NCBI GenBank assembly: GCA_905182985.1
Contig: CAJJDN010000009.1
Coordinates: 567,109 to 631,108 of the forward strand
DNA: 64,000 nt
Origin: Paramecium sonneborni
Taxonomy: Eukaryota; Ciliophora; Oligohymenophorea; Peniculida; Parameciidae
Direction of reading: 5' to 3'
The position numbers and the translations under genes are program-made. Each line of letters opens with the position of its first letter. Position 1 is the stretch's first letter. This document shows positions 1 to 10,434 of this stretch, piece after piece. The notes below the pieces were generated by a model. It was not told where the DNA came from, made no database searches, and saw only the letters and a program-made list of their open reading frames with translations.

Positions 1-304
1 ATAAAGAGAAATTGAAGAAAAAAAGAAAGTAAATTAGTCTATCAAAATAAGTTTTTAGAAAAATAAGAATATTTAGATAAAAATAGGGAAGAAGAAATTA
101 TTAAAGGAAATCCATTATTAATAAGTGAAGATTATTCTTTAAAAAAAAAGTATTATTTTTATAATGATTTATTTTAGATGGTATGAAGATACTATATTTA
201 AAAATTAATCAAGACTAGAAGTAAAAGAAAAACAAAGATTTATTAATGATGCTGTTAGAAGTGATTTTCACAGAAAATTCTTAAATAGATATATATAAAT
301 GTGA
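1..304 (+). CDS. CWC15: CWC15-like spliceosome component, C-terminal part (5' partial)
   Basis: This is the C-terminal end of a CWC15/Cwf15-type protein, a small component of the Prp19-associated activated spliceosome in the nucleus. The translation carries the family's two most conserved blocks in order: a GNPLL motif, then a WYEDTIFKNQ block followed by FINDAVRSDFHRKFLNRYI, which matches the known ending (W-D-VVFKN, FVNDTLRS-FHKKFMEKYI). One 28-nt intron at 150-177 must be removed to join them; the stop TGA is at 302-304. The frame is closed by TGA at 13-15, so the exon probably begins at about 18 after an intron ending AAG at 15-17; the rest of the gene lies left of the window. The identity is firm; only the 5' boundary is uncertain. 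Confidence 0.88.
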
Positions 305-338
305 TTATTTATTAATTCTATATTAATTATAAATTAAT

Positions 339-2120
339 ATGAGTATGAATGAACAAAAATCATTTAATATGGATTATTAGCAAAAATTGACTTTGTCACC
401 TTTACAAAAGTATGAATTATACAATTAATTTCCTTGGTAAATGATTTTACATACATTATTGATACTTTTTACAACAATACAAGTTCTTAGTGTTTTGGAT
501 TAATTAACTGCTTAAAATAGAGCTTAACATATGATATTAAAGAATATTCTGCTTGGATTGGATGAAGATAGTGATGAAATATAATTTTATAACTTTGATG
601 ACTTTTAATAATAATTAATGACAATGATGGATAATCTGAATGATTTAGAAAATATTTTATTTTAAAATATTAACATGAGTTAATCAGAATTTAATTTTAA
701 TATTTTCTATTCAGAGTTTGATACTGATAATGCAAATTAAACAGTATTTGAAGTAGATATAGATGAAGGTTTTACAATTCCATTTGATATTAAAGACGTT
801 CATTCAATTAAAGATTTCATTGAAGATGTTTAACTTATGGAATTTGAGGGAAATTAGATATATAACTATATTAATTTTAGAGATATTGAAGGAGATGTGT
901 CATGTTCAAGTTGGAATTTCAAAATTACTTATAAATTTGATAAATTAGGAGTTATAAACTCAAAAATAGAGACAGGCAATATTAATTGTGTTGAAGATTC
1001 TAATAAATAAAGTGGTTAAGATTTTTTATTAATTCATTTTATTGTTCTTATCTTAGGAGGAATTTCAGTTTATACAACTATTTAATATTTATATGATATA
1101 GGATCTGAATATATGCATAATAAATAAATGTATAAAGACATAAAAAACATTTTTGAAACTTAACCATTAAATGATTAATAAGATATAGTTTAATAATAGG
1201 GACCTTAAGTTGGTGTCAAATTTTCATAAGCTTGGAGGACTGTTGATTATTAATAAGATGTTAAAGCATTTAATAATTGGTATATCTTAAATGCTTTAGG
1301 TGGTTTTTTTTAAGTAGTGGGGGCTACTATAGCAATTATGGATTAAATTTTAACCAGTGATTTATCTATTTATAAATTCTAAATTAAAATGATGGGATTT
1401 GGATGTTTTCTATCTTGGCTAATGCTTTTATAATACTTAGAATACTTTTAAGATATTAGTATTGTTACTTGGACTTTAAAAAAATCTAGTAAAAATATTG
1501 CTATGTTTATTTTCAGTATTTTACCATTCTTTTTTGGATTTGTTTATTTAGCCTAAGCTCTCTTTTGGAAATATAATTATTTCTAATCTACTATTGATAC
1601 TATTTTATCATTGTTTTCTTTATCTAATGGAGATATTTTATTAGGTAATTTTCTTATAATATAATTAGAATCATTTAATTTAGTTAAACCAATTGGAATT
1701 ATTGGTTAAATTTATCTAATTGTTTTCATGATAGTCTTTTTTACAGCTGTCTAAAGTGTTCTAATTGCTATAATTATGGAAGGATATGATGAAATTAATG
1801 CTTAAAGAAAAAAAGAGAATAATTAGGATGAAAAAATTAAAGATGAAATTTTAGATTAAATTTAAAAAGAATAAGAAGAAATTAGTAAATCTGCTAGAGA
1901 TGATGAATAAGATGATGATAAAGAAATAATTATATCCAAACTTAATTTATTTATGAGAAGAATTGATAGAATGTTAGAAGATCTTGATTTAATGGCAGAT
2001 GAAATTGAGAATGCAAATATCACAATCAATGAAAAAGAATATTTATTAAATGTACTTAGAGAAAATATTGATAATATATCTAGAAATGTTAAATTTTAAA
2101 TCAGTAATATGGAGTCATGA
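339..2120 (+). CDS. Mucolipin (TRPML)-like cation channel
   Basis: Intronless 593-residue protein. It has the mucolipin/polycystin plan: a first membrane helix at about residues 31-55, a long acidic extracytosolic loop to about residue 225 with paired cysteines near its end, then five more hydrophobic segments. A pore-loop-like stretch, LFSLSNGDILLGNF, lies between the last two; mucolipins carry the very similar LFSLINGDD there. The last helix is followed by a charged coiled-coil tail. Mucolipins are endolysosomal, phosphoinositide-gated cation (Ca2+) channels; the location here is inferred from family. The ATG at 339 is preceded by the CWC15 stop only 34 bases upstream. The second acidic residue of the usual NGDD filter is Ile here, so ion selectivity may differ. 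Confidence 0.8.
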
Positions 2121-2232
2121 TTTTGATTATTTGATTGTATTCTCTATAATTATTATCCTAAATACCATTATATATAATTTCAATTCTTCAAAAAACAATT
2201 ATCACAATCTTATAAATGAATTATTTTCACAT

Positions 2233-2625
2233 ATGTCAAAATAATCCTAAATCTATATTTTAAAAAAACTTGATAATAATATTGTTTTCTATCAATTAGA
2301 TAATATCTATTAAATTTAATATCAATAAATGAAAAAACTCCTTTTAGCTAATATATCTATAAAAAATAAAACCTTAAGCTTCAAAGCTTATGAAATTATT
2401 TGGGCTCTATTTTCATATAATAAAGTAATATTGTAACTTTTTAAAAGAACAAAGGTATTTAATAATAAGAATAGAACTCATAAATATATTTTAATTTTTT
2501 TCGATTAAACTTAAAAAATTAGAGTAGATAGATTTGGAATGTATCAAGAAATGAGACAGCCTAATTAATTTATAAAAAATAATGGAAAGCCCATTAATTA
2601 TAAAAAGTATAAAAGAGATGAATGA
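2233..2625 (+). CDS. Doubtful 130-codon ORF
   Basis: An open frame in the ciliate code from an ATG at 2233 to a TGA at 2623-2625, rich in Ile, Lys, Asn and Gln. I recognise no domain. It overlaps the start of the decayed phosphatase at 2582, and the same frame runs open back into the channel gene, so it may be chance or itself the remains of a gene. The 110 bases before it show nothing. Confidence 0.15.
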
Positions 2626-3312
2626 ATAATGCAATTTTGTACAGTCAACAATTAAAAAATTGAGAGAAAAGAATTCACTTTAGTTCGATCTAAATGAAAC
2701 TTTAATTCATTCAGAGATTGAAAAAACATCATTAACAGATGAGTAAATTTTTGTAAAAATTGGAAGAGAATAAAAAAGTATATCAAGTAAATGCCATATG
2801 CTAGGGATTTTTTAAAGAATCTTTCTTATTTTTTTGATTTATATATTTACTGCTGTTCTAAAAGAGTATGTTGATAAAGTTATTGATGATTTAGATCCAT
2901 ATTGATTTATTAAAAGAAGATTCTTTAAAGATGTCATTTCAAATTCATAAAAATAGTGTTGTACAGAAAAAGATGAAAATTATTATAAAGTCTTATCTAA
3001 AGTTAACCAACATATAGAGAAAACAGTAATAATTTATAATTCATTGTCAGGAATGCAATTAAATTTATATAAAAATAATGTTTTATTTCAAAGCAAATAG
3101 TACGCTTATAAATTGATGTTATAATAAGTTTATTGTAAAATCTTCTATATGATGATTTGAAAAGATTATTAAGAACTTAAACTATATTAAAAATATGATT
3201 AAAAAAATGTAGTGACTTGTTTATTCCAAATGAAAGACAATTATCCAAAAAATATTTTGAATTGATTTGAGTCCTTTTCAATAGATATATTAATAGCATT
3301 ATTATTTTGATG
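2582..3312 (+). pseudogene. Decayed FCP1/SCP-like (NIF-type) CTD phosphatase
   Basis: The reading frame from 2582 contains FDLNETLIHSE, a version of the DLDETL(I/V)H catalytic loop of FCP1/SCP (HAD-type) phosphatases. In the same frame follow ILIFLIYIFTAVLKEYVDKV (about the TAS..YA..V region), VIDDLDPY, a basic F-KRRFFKD segment, and VIIYNSLSGMQLN in place of the usual II-DNSP-S--L-P motif. So the whole domain order is present, but the second catalytic aspartate has become Asn, the DNS aspartate has become Tyr, and in-frame TGA codons occur at 2903 and again near 3157, 3259 and 3310. A functional enzyme is not possible in this frame. I read it as a relic; the parent copy is not in the window. 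Confidence 0.6.
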
Positions 3313-3385
3313 TTTGTTTTATTTAATTTAGAAGTTTGAGTTTCATAATTAAATTAACCAAATTATATTATTTTTTTATAAATAA

Positions 3386-3679
3386 ATGAAGTTTGAAGAA
3401 ATCATTAGAAAATATGTCAGTCCAATCAAGAGATTTGATCATGTTCTTCAAAATAATTATTCAGCCTAAGATATTTATAATTATTATGAAGAATTGGTAA
3501 TATATATTGCTAATTAGGCTAAATTTAATGAAATTGAATCATTTACAAAAATCAGATTTACAAGAAAGTTTGCAGAAGTTGCATAAACATAAGACTAAAT
3601 GGATTGGTTGAATGATAGAGCCAAAGAGATTTCTAATGTGGCCATGAGTTTATTCAAACTTAGATTTCCTTAATTATGA
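3386..3679 (+). CDS. Small uncharacterised protein (97 aa)
   Basis: Intact 98-codon frame, ATG 3386 to TGA 3677-3679, with no in-frame TGA and normal ciliate glutamine usage (TAA/TAG). It is predicted to be largely helical and highly charged, with no membrane segment or signal peptide. I recognise no family. A 21-nt stretch with GTA start and TAG end (about 3494-3515) is in frame and stop-free, so it could be a very short intron; splicing it would remove seven residues. It sits between two relics, so it may also be a surviving piece of a larger gene. Confidence 0.4.
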
Positions 3680-3759
3680 GAAAAATAGAAGATATTAAAA
3701 AATAAAAAAATATATTCTTTAATATTGAGTCATTATTCTTTAGATATTTCTATCATACT

Positions 3760-4200
3760 AGGATATTAAAGTTTAGATTTCAATATTTCTTATACCCCTA
3801 ACAATAATATATATTTTCTTTAATATAGTTATTTTTGTTTATTCATTTCCTCAACAATCTTTATACGATTAATAGTTATTTGATTTGCTACTTTAATTCT
3901 TTAAGTATTTTGATTTAAATGATTTAAAGAGTATTTTTAAAGATTTTTGTAAGCTAAAAAAACATAGGCTTTTCTATTTTATAAATAAGATAAAGCCAAA
4001 TTAATTTCACCATTAAAATATTTTTATTAATTTCTCAATCATTTTATGAATTCTTTATTGGACACTTTAATATTTAATATATAATTATTACATTAAATTC
4101 CTGTTTCTTTAAAAAAAATTGTATTGCTGCAACTTTATAACCCTCAACAGTAAAAAACTTAAAAAGTAATTCATTAGGTTTAGTTTTTTGTATTAAAATA
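3760..4200 (-). pseudogene. Decayed LisH-domain protein fragment (GID8/RanBP9-like?)
   Basis: On the minus strand, starting near 4199, the frame reads TKPNELLFKFFTVEGYKVAA, which resembles the LisH helix pair of GID8/TWA1-type proteins (L---YL-TEGY--AA--F). The reading then shifts frame at a T-rich run (about 4110) and continues with a helical segment ending INLALSYLQNRKA after an in-frame TGA where a Trp would fit (FIK-TGA-LRN). The 77 bases between this and the TPR gene at 4278 hold nothing visible. The LisH resemblance is good over about 25 residues; the rest is too eroded to assign, so the family name is tentative. Confidence 0.35.
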
Positions 4201-4277
4201 TTGTTTCCTATGTTCAGATAAAATTTTATTTGAAGTTTAATTATTAAATTAATAATAAAAATAAATAATGTAATCCA

Positions 4278-5841
4278 TCAAAATTATTCATATTCTAAAT
4301 CATCATAATTTTAGATTAGTTAGTGAGATTTTGATTCCAAAACACCTAGATTACAGAGGCACAATGTAGCTATCGATTTTTCATTTAAATGATTGGCACA
4401 CTAATAATATGATATTTAAAATACTTATATAGCATTTCTTAAAATATCTGTTTAAGTTTAAATAGGAGTTTCTAAATATCCTGATATTTTATTTAAATTT
4501 AATAGACACTCTAATTAAAGTTTATGATTTTTTAATCTTCTGGCTAATTCATAACAATTCTGTCATATTAATTTAATAATAAATACTTAAAAATTCTCAT
4601 AAGCTAATTAATATTATTTAACATCAAAATAAAGAATTCCTAATTATCCATATGAAATACATTAAGATTCAGCTTCATCTCTTTTTTAAGCCCATTCTAA
4701 AGCTTATGAAAAATATTCGATTGAATCTTCATAATTTTATAACCTTCTTTAAGCTAATCCCATATTATATAAACCAGTAAAAAGATTTTCTTGATCTGAA
4801 TATTATAGATTTTATTAATGAAATTCAATAGATTTAATATAATTTCCAGAATTATAATAATTAAATGCTACTCGATTTGTTCCTAAAGCCATACCAATTT
4901 TATCTTCCATAAGTTTAGCACAAGCAACAAATTTTTTATAAAATCTGACAGCTTCATTATAATTTTTACTACTTTCATAAACCATTCCTAAATAAAAAGA
5001 TAAATGTGCTTCTTTTTATATATCTCCTGCTTACATACCTGCTTTTGCTCTAACTAATAGATCTTTAAGACTAGTTCTATTATTTTCTTTAACATTATTT
5101 GTATAAGGAATAGAAGGTGCATATCCATTTCCTGGAGTTAAAGGTGATGCAATACTAGCATTTGGAAGATCTGGAGGTTAAACTGATATTTATTGATCAA
5201 AAAATTAAAAATTTGTTTCTTATTAAACTGGCAAATCCATTTTAGCCACTTTATCAATTTCTTTTTTTAAATCAATATTATCATTTGGACCTGTAGATTT
5301 TATTAATTATTCATTAAATAAACTTCCTAATAAGTTTTTAGTAGACTTATCTTCATCCTCTTTTATGTTAAGTATTTTATCATATTATTTTGCTTGGCCT
5401 TTATGAAAAAGAGCTTCAAAATCCTTCTCTTTTTCTTTTAACTCTTCTAAAGCATCTGCTTTTGGTTAAACAAATATATCTTTATACATTTACATGTCAT
5501 TTTCTTATCTTCTTAAAGGTTTCTTTTTATATTCTTTTGGCTATAAATAACATTTTTTTTTATTATTACCTATATAACTCTCTATTGATTTGGTTAAATA
5601 TTTTTTAGTTTGTTCTAATTTGATATTGTACTTTCTATTTTTGTTTAAAACTCACTTAATACTTCATGTGCTTTATATCTATTGTTATTAAATTATTGTA
5701 CGTAATTGGTTATAATCTTTCCGCTACAACAAATCTAGAAGGTTGATAATTTTTTGTCTAAATTTTCTCATTTGAAAATTATTTCTTATTTGTAGTATTG
5801 CTAAATTTCTTTGTAGGCGGAGATTATGATTTATCGCTCAT
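4278..5841 (-). CDS. TPR-repeat protein, TTC29-like
   Basis: A 494-residue protein after removal of three introns (5679-5701, 5541-5569, 4560-4586; 23, 29 and 27 nt). Residues 1-200 are low-complexity and charged; from about residue 220 to 450 there are consecutive tetratricopeptide repeats, for example ALGTNRVAFNYYNSGNYIKS and TGLYNMGLAQRRLQNYEDSI and ISYGQLGILYFDVKQYQLAY. The order and spacing resemble TTC29, a ciliary TPR protein needed for dynein-arm or IFT function. TPRs are shared by many proteins, so the TTC29 link is an inference. The third intron is 27 nt (a multiple of three) but contains an in-frame TGA, so retention would truncate the protein. Confidence 0.75.
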
Positions 5842-7244
5842 TTTATAAATATAAATTGTTAATTTTAATTAAATAATTATATATCTAGTTTATAATAAAT
5901 AATTCAACCTTTTTCTTAGGCTCTATTATTCAAACTCATCCATTAAATTTCTAATTAAACATCATTCAACTTATTACCATAACTTATTATTAAAAATTAA
6001 TCAAATTATTTTAAAGATTGAGTGATGTCTATTTGAATATGTTGACAAATAAAAGTTTTAGCACCTTACAATTAGAAATTAGATTTTTCGATGAAAATTT
6101 TTGTGCTGATTATTATTATTAGTTTTTTTTATAAAGTATGAAGAAAGGATACTTGAAATATATTAAAACTCATAAAAAGACTAAATAAATTTATGTTTTC
6201 TTTCAATTCTTGATAAAAGAATGATATTTTTATACTGCAAAATTTATAATATCATAAGGATATATGTGTCTTTAAATAAATTAATTTTGGTTATATTAAT
6301 CAGAAAAAAATAATTGGAATGTTATAAAAAGTTATATTAACTTAAAATTTATTTTCTCTCTATGCGCTTATTTAGCAAAATAGTATGTATAATTAGATGC
6401 AATAAATGGAACAGATATGGATTCTGATGATTGAAATATTAAATTAATTAAAGTTAATCTTTATTTATTAAATTAATTTAGATAAATTATTTATAGAAAT
6501 ATCGATCTTAATTTGAAAATTAAAGATATTGCTCTTAAATTTTAATTTAACTTTGAATGAATAATTTATTTCAAATTACTTAATGATAGAATATCAATTT
6601 CTCTGTTAATACAATTAAATTTATAAGGAACCAATTAAAATATTGCCAAAACTTCTTGAAAATTACATTTAATATTTTATGTATTTGGTTTCTGATTCAA
6701 GTTTTGAGGTTAATTTGCAAGACAATTTGCAAGCATAGAACTAGATACATATTTTTATTGTTAAAATTGAGTTTAATACATAAAATAAATTATTTAATTA
6801 TCATTTCTCTTTCAATTCTCATAGAATTTCCAACTTTTCAATATATATCTAAATTATGCTCCTAAAGATATTATATATTATTAAATCGAAAATTGTAAAT
6901 AAGATATTTTTTTCAAATAATAATAAATATTAGTTAATTGTAAGTCCAATTAAGAAATTTTGAAGATATCATTCAAAAAAATAAGTGCTCGAAAATTATT
7001 TTGTATAAGAAATTGGAAAAAGATTAATAGAAATAATTAAAATTCTATAATAAACAAAGTGAAATTTTTACAATAAATATTGCTTTAAATGAGAAAAGCA
7101 ATAAATAAATAAATTTTCAATAGATTATTATAATAATTCACATAAAATATTCATTATTCTTAAAAATGAGTATTTTTATTTATTTTTATTAAGATTTAAA
7201 TAAATCTTTGTATTAGTAAATTGATTGAGGTAAAATTACATTAA
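5842..7244. other. Gene-poor, eroded stretch
   Basis: No intact gene is visible. On the plus strand from about 6136 to 6660 one frame is open for long runs and reads protein-like, but it is broken by TGA at about 6223 and 6432 and again after 6560, with tryptophan-like contexts. That pattern suggests an old decayed gene whose family I cannot recognise. From 6870 to 7240 both strands are saturated with TGA and A/T runs, and I see no promoter, repeat or RNA gene. Confidence 0.3.
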
Positions 7245-7505
7245 ATGCCACTTAATGATTTAAGATTACATATAAATACTGATATGACTTTATATTTTGA
7301 AGATAAACGATTAAAATAATATTAATTCAGTCACTAGCAATAATAGATTTTGAATGAAATATATAAATTAAATTCTAACTTATATAATTTAGAATTAAAA
7401 AAAATAGAAAACATTGTTAATATAAATAGCATTGATTTATAAAGTTTTTAATGTATCAAAATCTTGATTTTTTTGTACATGTAATTGTATTTAATATATA
7501 ATTGA
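7245..7505 (+). CDS. Doubtful 86-codon ORF
   Basis: A ciliate-code frame from ATG 7245 to TGA 7503-7505, rich in Leu, Asn and Ile with no recognisable domain. It follows eroded sequence and is short enough to be chance in DNA where TGA is the only stop. Confidence 0.15.
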
Positions 7506-7626
7506 AAAATATGAAGATCAGAAAAATACCCTTAAATGAAAATAAGCAATTTTAAATTAAAGTAATACAATTTAACAATTTTATGAAAGTTATAATATAT
7601 TTAATCAAGAGTAAAATTGGTTAGAG

Positions 7627-7887
7627 ATGGGTTGTGGTTCTTCGGTATAGACAAGAGAAACGAGTTAAGAAATATAAATGAAATAGAAAAGGTTGAAACT
7701 AAAAACTTCATCAACTTAACCTGACGATATTAAAAAGAAATTATTTCGAAATAAAGATGGAAAGTTATTTTATGTAATAGAAGAAGATAATAAATACATT
7801 TAAGTTCCATTACTTTATAGTATAGAATAGAATGATTTATTAAATAGAAGGAGATAAATGCATACATAAAGTGATTAACTATTTTGA
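7627..7887 (+). CDS. Small protein with N-myristoylation-type N-terminus (86 aa)
   Basis: An intact 87-codon frame starting MGCGSSVQTRE, which fits the N-myristoylation signal (Gly2 with Ser at position 6 and a basic residue soon after) plus Cys3 for possible palmitoylation. The remainder is basic and polar, with a central segment KLFRNKDGKLFYVIEEDNKY. No domain is recognised. By analogy such a protein would attach to the cytoplasmic face of a membrane; this is inference from the first residues only. It converges on the lipase gene with only 33 bases between stop codons. Confidence 0.6.
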
Positions 7888-7920
7888 TTATATATATTAT
7901 AATATTTTTGTGATGTAAAA

Positions 7921-8862
7921 TCATTAACAAATAAGCACTCCAATAGCTAGATTATATCCTAAATAATTGCAATGATCATCTACACTTAAATCAACTAGAT
8001 TTTAATTTGAACATTTTGAATCTTCTTTGAATTCATCATTACAGATTTTAACACTATAATTAGTTTTATAAATAATACTCTTTATGAAAGATGAGAAAAT
8101 CTTTATAATAAGCTTCTGTATTAATATGATGAAATCCTTGAACTTCCATAGGTAAATGAGGAACAGGATCATGATCATGTGTTACTCTAAATTTGGCAGC
8201 AGGATAAATTGATTTAACAAAATTGAAAAAAGCAGTATCTCCTACTCTTGGTGATCCATAAGAATAATAATGATCAATTTTAAATCCATTAACTGTAAGA
8301 GTGACTAAAGCATGAGTTGCCAGAGCTCCTCCTAAACTATGTCCAGTGACTACTAATTTAGCATTAGGATATTTAGTTGTTAATCTTTTTGCTGCATTTA
8401 TTACTTAATCATGAATACCCATATATGAATAATAGAATCCTCTAATTAATTATTTACATATATTAACCTATGAACTTAACAATTATTAGTGCAATATGGA
8501 TAAGAAGTTTTAATATAATTAAGATCTTCAAACCAATTTTTAATTGACCAAGGGAGAGTTCCTCTGAAAACTATAATTATTTCATTATGTTTAGGATCAT
8601 AACCTGAAAATCCTGCATTTTCATTAGTAGAATTAACAAATATTTAAACATCCTCCATATAAGGTGTTTTACTACATGGAGTAGTACATGACCAATCTAT
8701 TATAACATTAGGATGACAGTAACTAGCAGCACAAAAATACCAATATCTTGTAGCAGCAGTTTCATCATATTCCCTATTAGAATCAATAATCAAATCTTCA
8801 TCTTCTTAGCCATATGTAGAAACTGTCAGTATTAGAATGACTAATAAGATATCAAATTTCAT
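7921..8862 (-). CDS. Secreted class-3 (alpha/beta-hydrolase) lipase
   Basis: A 296-residue protein after removing two introns (8442-8467, 26 nt; 8054-8078, 25 nt). Residues 1-18 form a signal peptide (MKFDILLVILILTVSTYG). The lipase_3 fold is shown by IIIVFRGTLPWSIKNW (oxyanion/lid entry), then KLVVTGHSLGGALATHA with the nucleophilic serine at about residue 165, YSYGSPRVGD, and VTHDHDPVPHLP containing the catalytic Asp and followed by the catalytic His in FHHI. Ten cysteines suggest disulphides. It probably hydrolyses acylglycerols in phagosomes or outside the cell. It lies head-to-tail behind the thiolase gene with 36 bases between them. Confidence 0.92.
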
Positions 8863-8898
8863 ATTATTAATAATATTTTTTAAATAATATATATATAT

Positions 8899-10229
8899 TC
8901 ATAATCTAGGTCTTTCCTATTATTTTTACGCTTCTATTTTCTCTAATACATCAGGATTAGCAGATTAATCTACCCTAACTTTTCCATTTGATTAATTGTA
9001 TTTCTTATACAATATTACAACACATGCTCCCCCTAATCCTATATTATGTTATAAAGCATAATTCAGATTTTTTATTTATCTATCTTCAGCCATTCCTCTT
9101 AATTACCAACATAATTCTGCACATTATGCTAATCCTGTTGCTCCTAATGGATGTCCCTTTGAAATTAATCCACCTGAAGGCTTTCAATTTATAATTAATT
9201 ATTTTACATTAACTACTACTCTTCCTCCATATGTATTATCTCCTTTATCTATAAATTCTCCTGCTTTTCCTACTTCACATAATCCTAGAGCTTCATAAGT
9301 AATTAATTCATTTGCTGAAAAACAATCATGTAATTCAACAACTCCTATTTCTTTTGGATTTACTCCTGTCTTTTAATATACTTATTCTGCTGCTCTTCTA
9401 CTCATATCATATCCAGCCAAATTCATTAATGATTTCTATACAAATGTAGATTCATTATCTGTTGTTAATGCACATCCTATTATCTCTATTGCTTAATCTT
9501 ATAAATTATGTTCTAACATAAACTTTTCATTGCAAAGTATAGCTGCAGCTGCACCATCAGATGTTGGACAACATTATAATTTTGTTAAAGGACCATGAAT
9601 TTTTGGTGATTTTATTATCTCCTCTAAACTATATTTATCCCTAAATTAACTATAAGGATTTCTTGTTGAATGTAAATGATTCTTAAATGCAATTTTTGCA
9701 AAATGTTCAGCTTTTGTTCCATATTTTTACATATGTTCTACTCCTGCATTTCCAAAAATTTTTGGTGCCCATGGACCTTTACTTTTTTCTGAAGACCATT
9801 CTTCAGAATAATTAACAAATTTATCTACAGGTTAAGTTCTATCAGGAAATTTAAAAGTTAAAGAACCTACAAATATAAATTTGATCTACCCTCCATTTTT
9901 TCAAATCCTAAAGCAAGAGCACAATCATAAAGACCTCCATTAATAAATTGATGAGCTAAATGTAAAGCTGAAGATCCAGTTGAACAATTGTTATTTACAT
10001 TATATATTGGTATACCAGTCATTCCAACTTCATATACTGCTCTCTATCCACATGTTGAATCTCCATAAACATATCCTACAGCTGCCATCTTAACATCTTT
10101 AAATGTAAGACTTGAATCATGAAGAGCTCTTCTTGTTGCTTAAGCAGCCATAATTGGATAATCAGGGTTATCATCTTTTCCAGGATTGATAAATTTCGTC
10201 ATTCCAACTCCAATTACGAAAACACGCAT
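8899..10229 (-). CDS. SCP2-type 3-ketoacyl-CoA thiolase
   Basis: A 426-residue thiolase-fold protein after removing introns at 9867-9889 (23 nt) and 9181-9207 (27 nt, with an in-frame TGA and ending AAAG). The start [17 protein letters not shown] is typical of the SCPx/SCP2-thiolase branch. The acyl-accepting cysteine lies in [15 protein letters not shown] (about residue 82), the second active-site block is [20 protein letters not shown], and the C-terminal block is [17 protein letters not shown]. SCPx thiolases cleave branched 3-oxoacyl-CoA in peroxisomes; here there is no fused C-terminal sterol-carrier domain and no clear SKL-type ending, so localisation is open. It is divergent from the gene at 10435 with 205 bases between start codons, which must hold both promoters. 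Confidence 0.9.
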
Positions 10230-10434
10230 TATTATTATTAAATATAATACTATATTTATTTATCTTATGTTAATAAAATCATAATTATAAGTTAAATCTT
10301 TATGAATTTGACTCTATATCTATGAATTGAATAGACTTAGATTAGAAAAAATGTTAAACTTTATAACTATTTAATAAAATTATGATTTAGTTGTATAGTA
10401 ATTTATGAACTTTTGAATTTTATATAATAAATTA

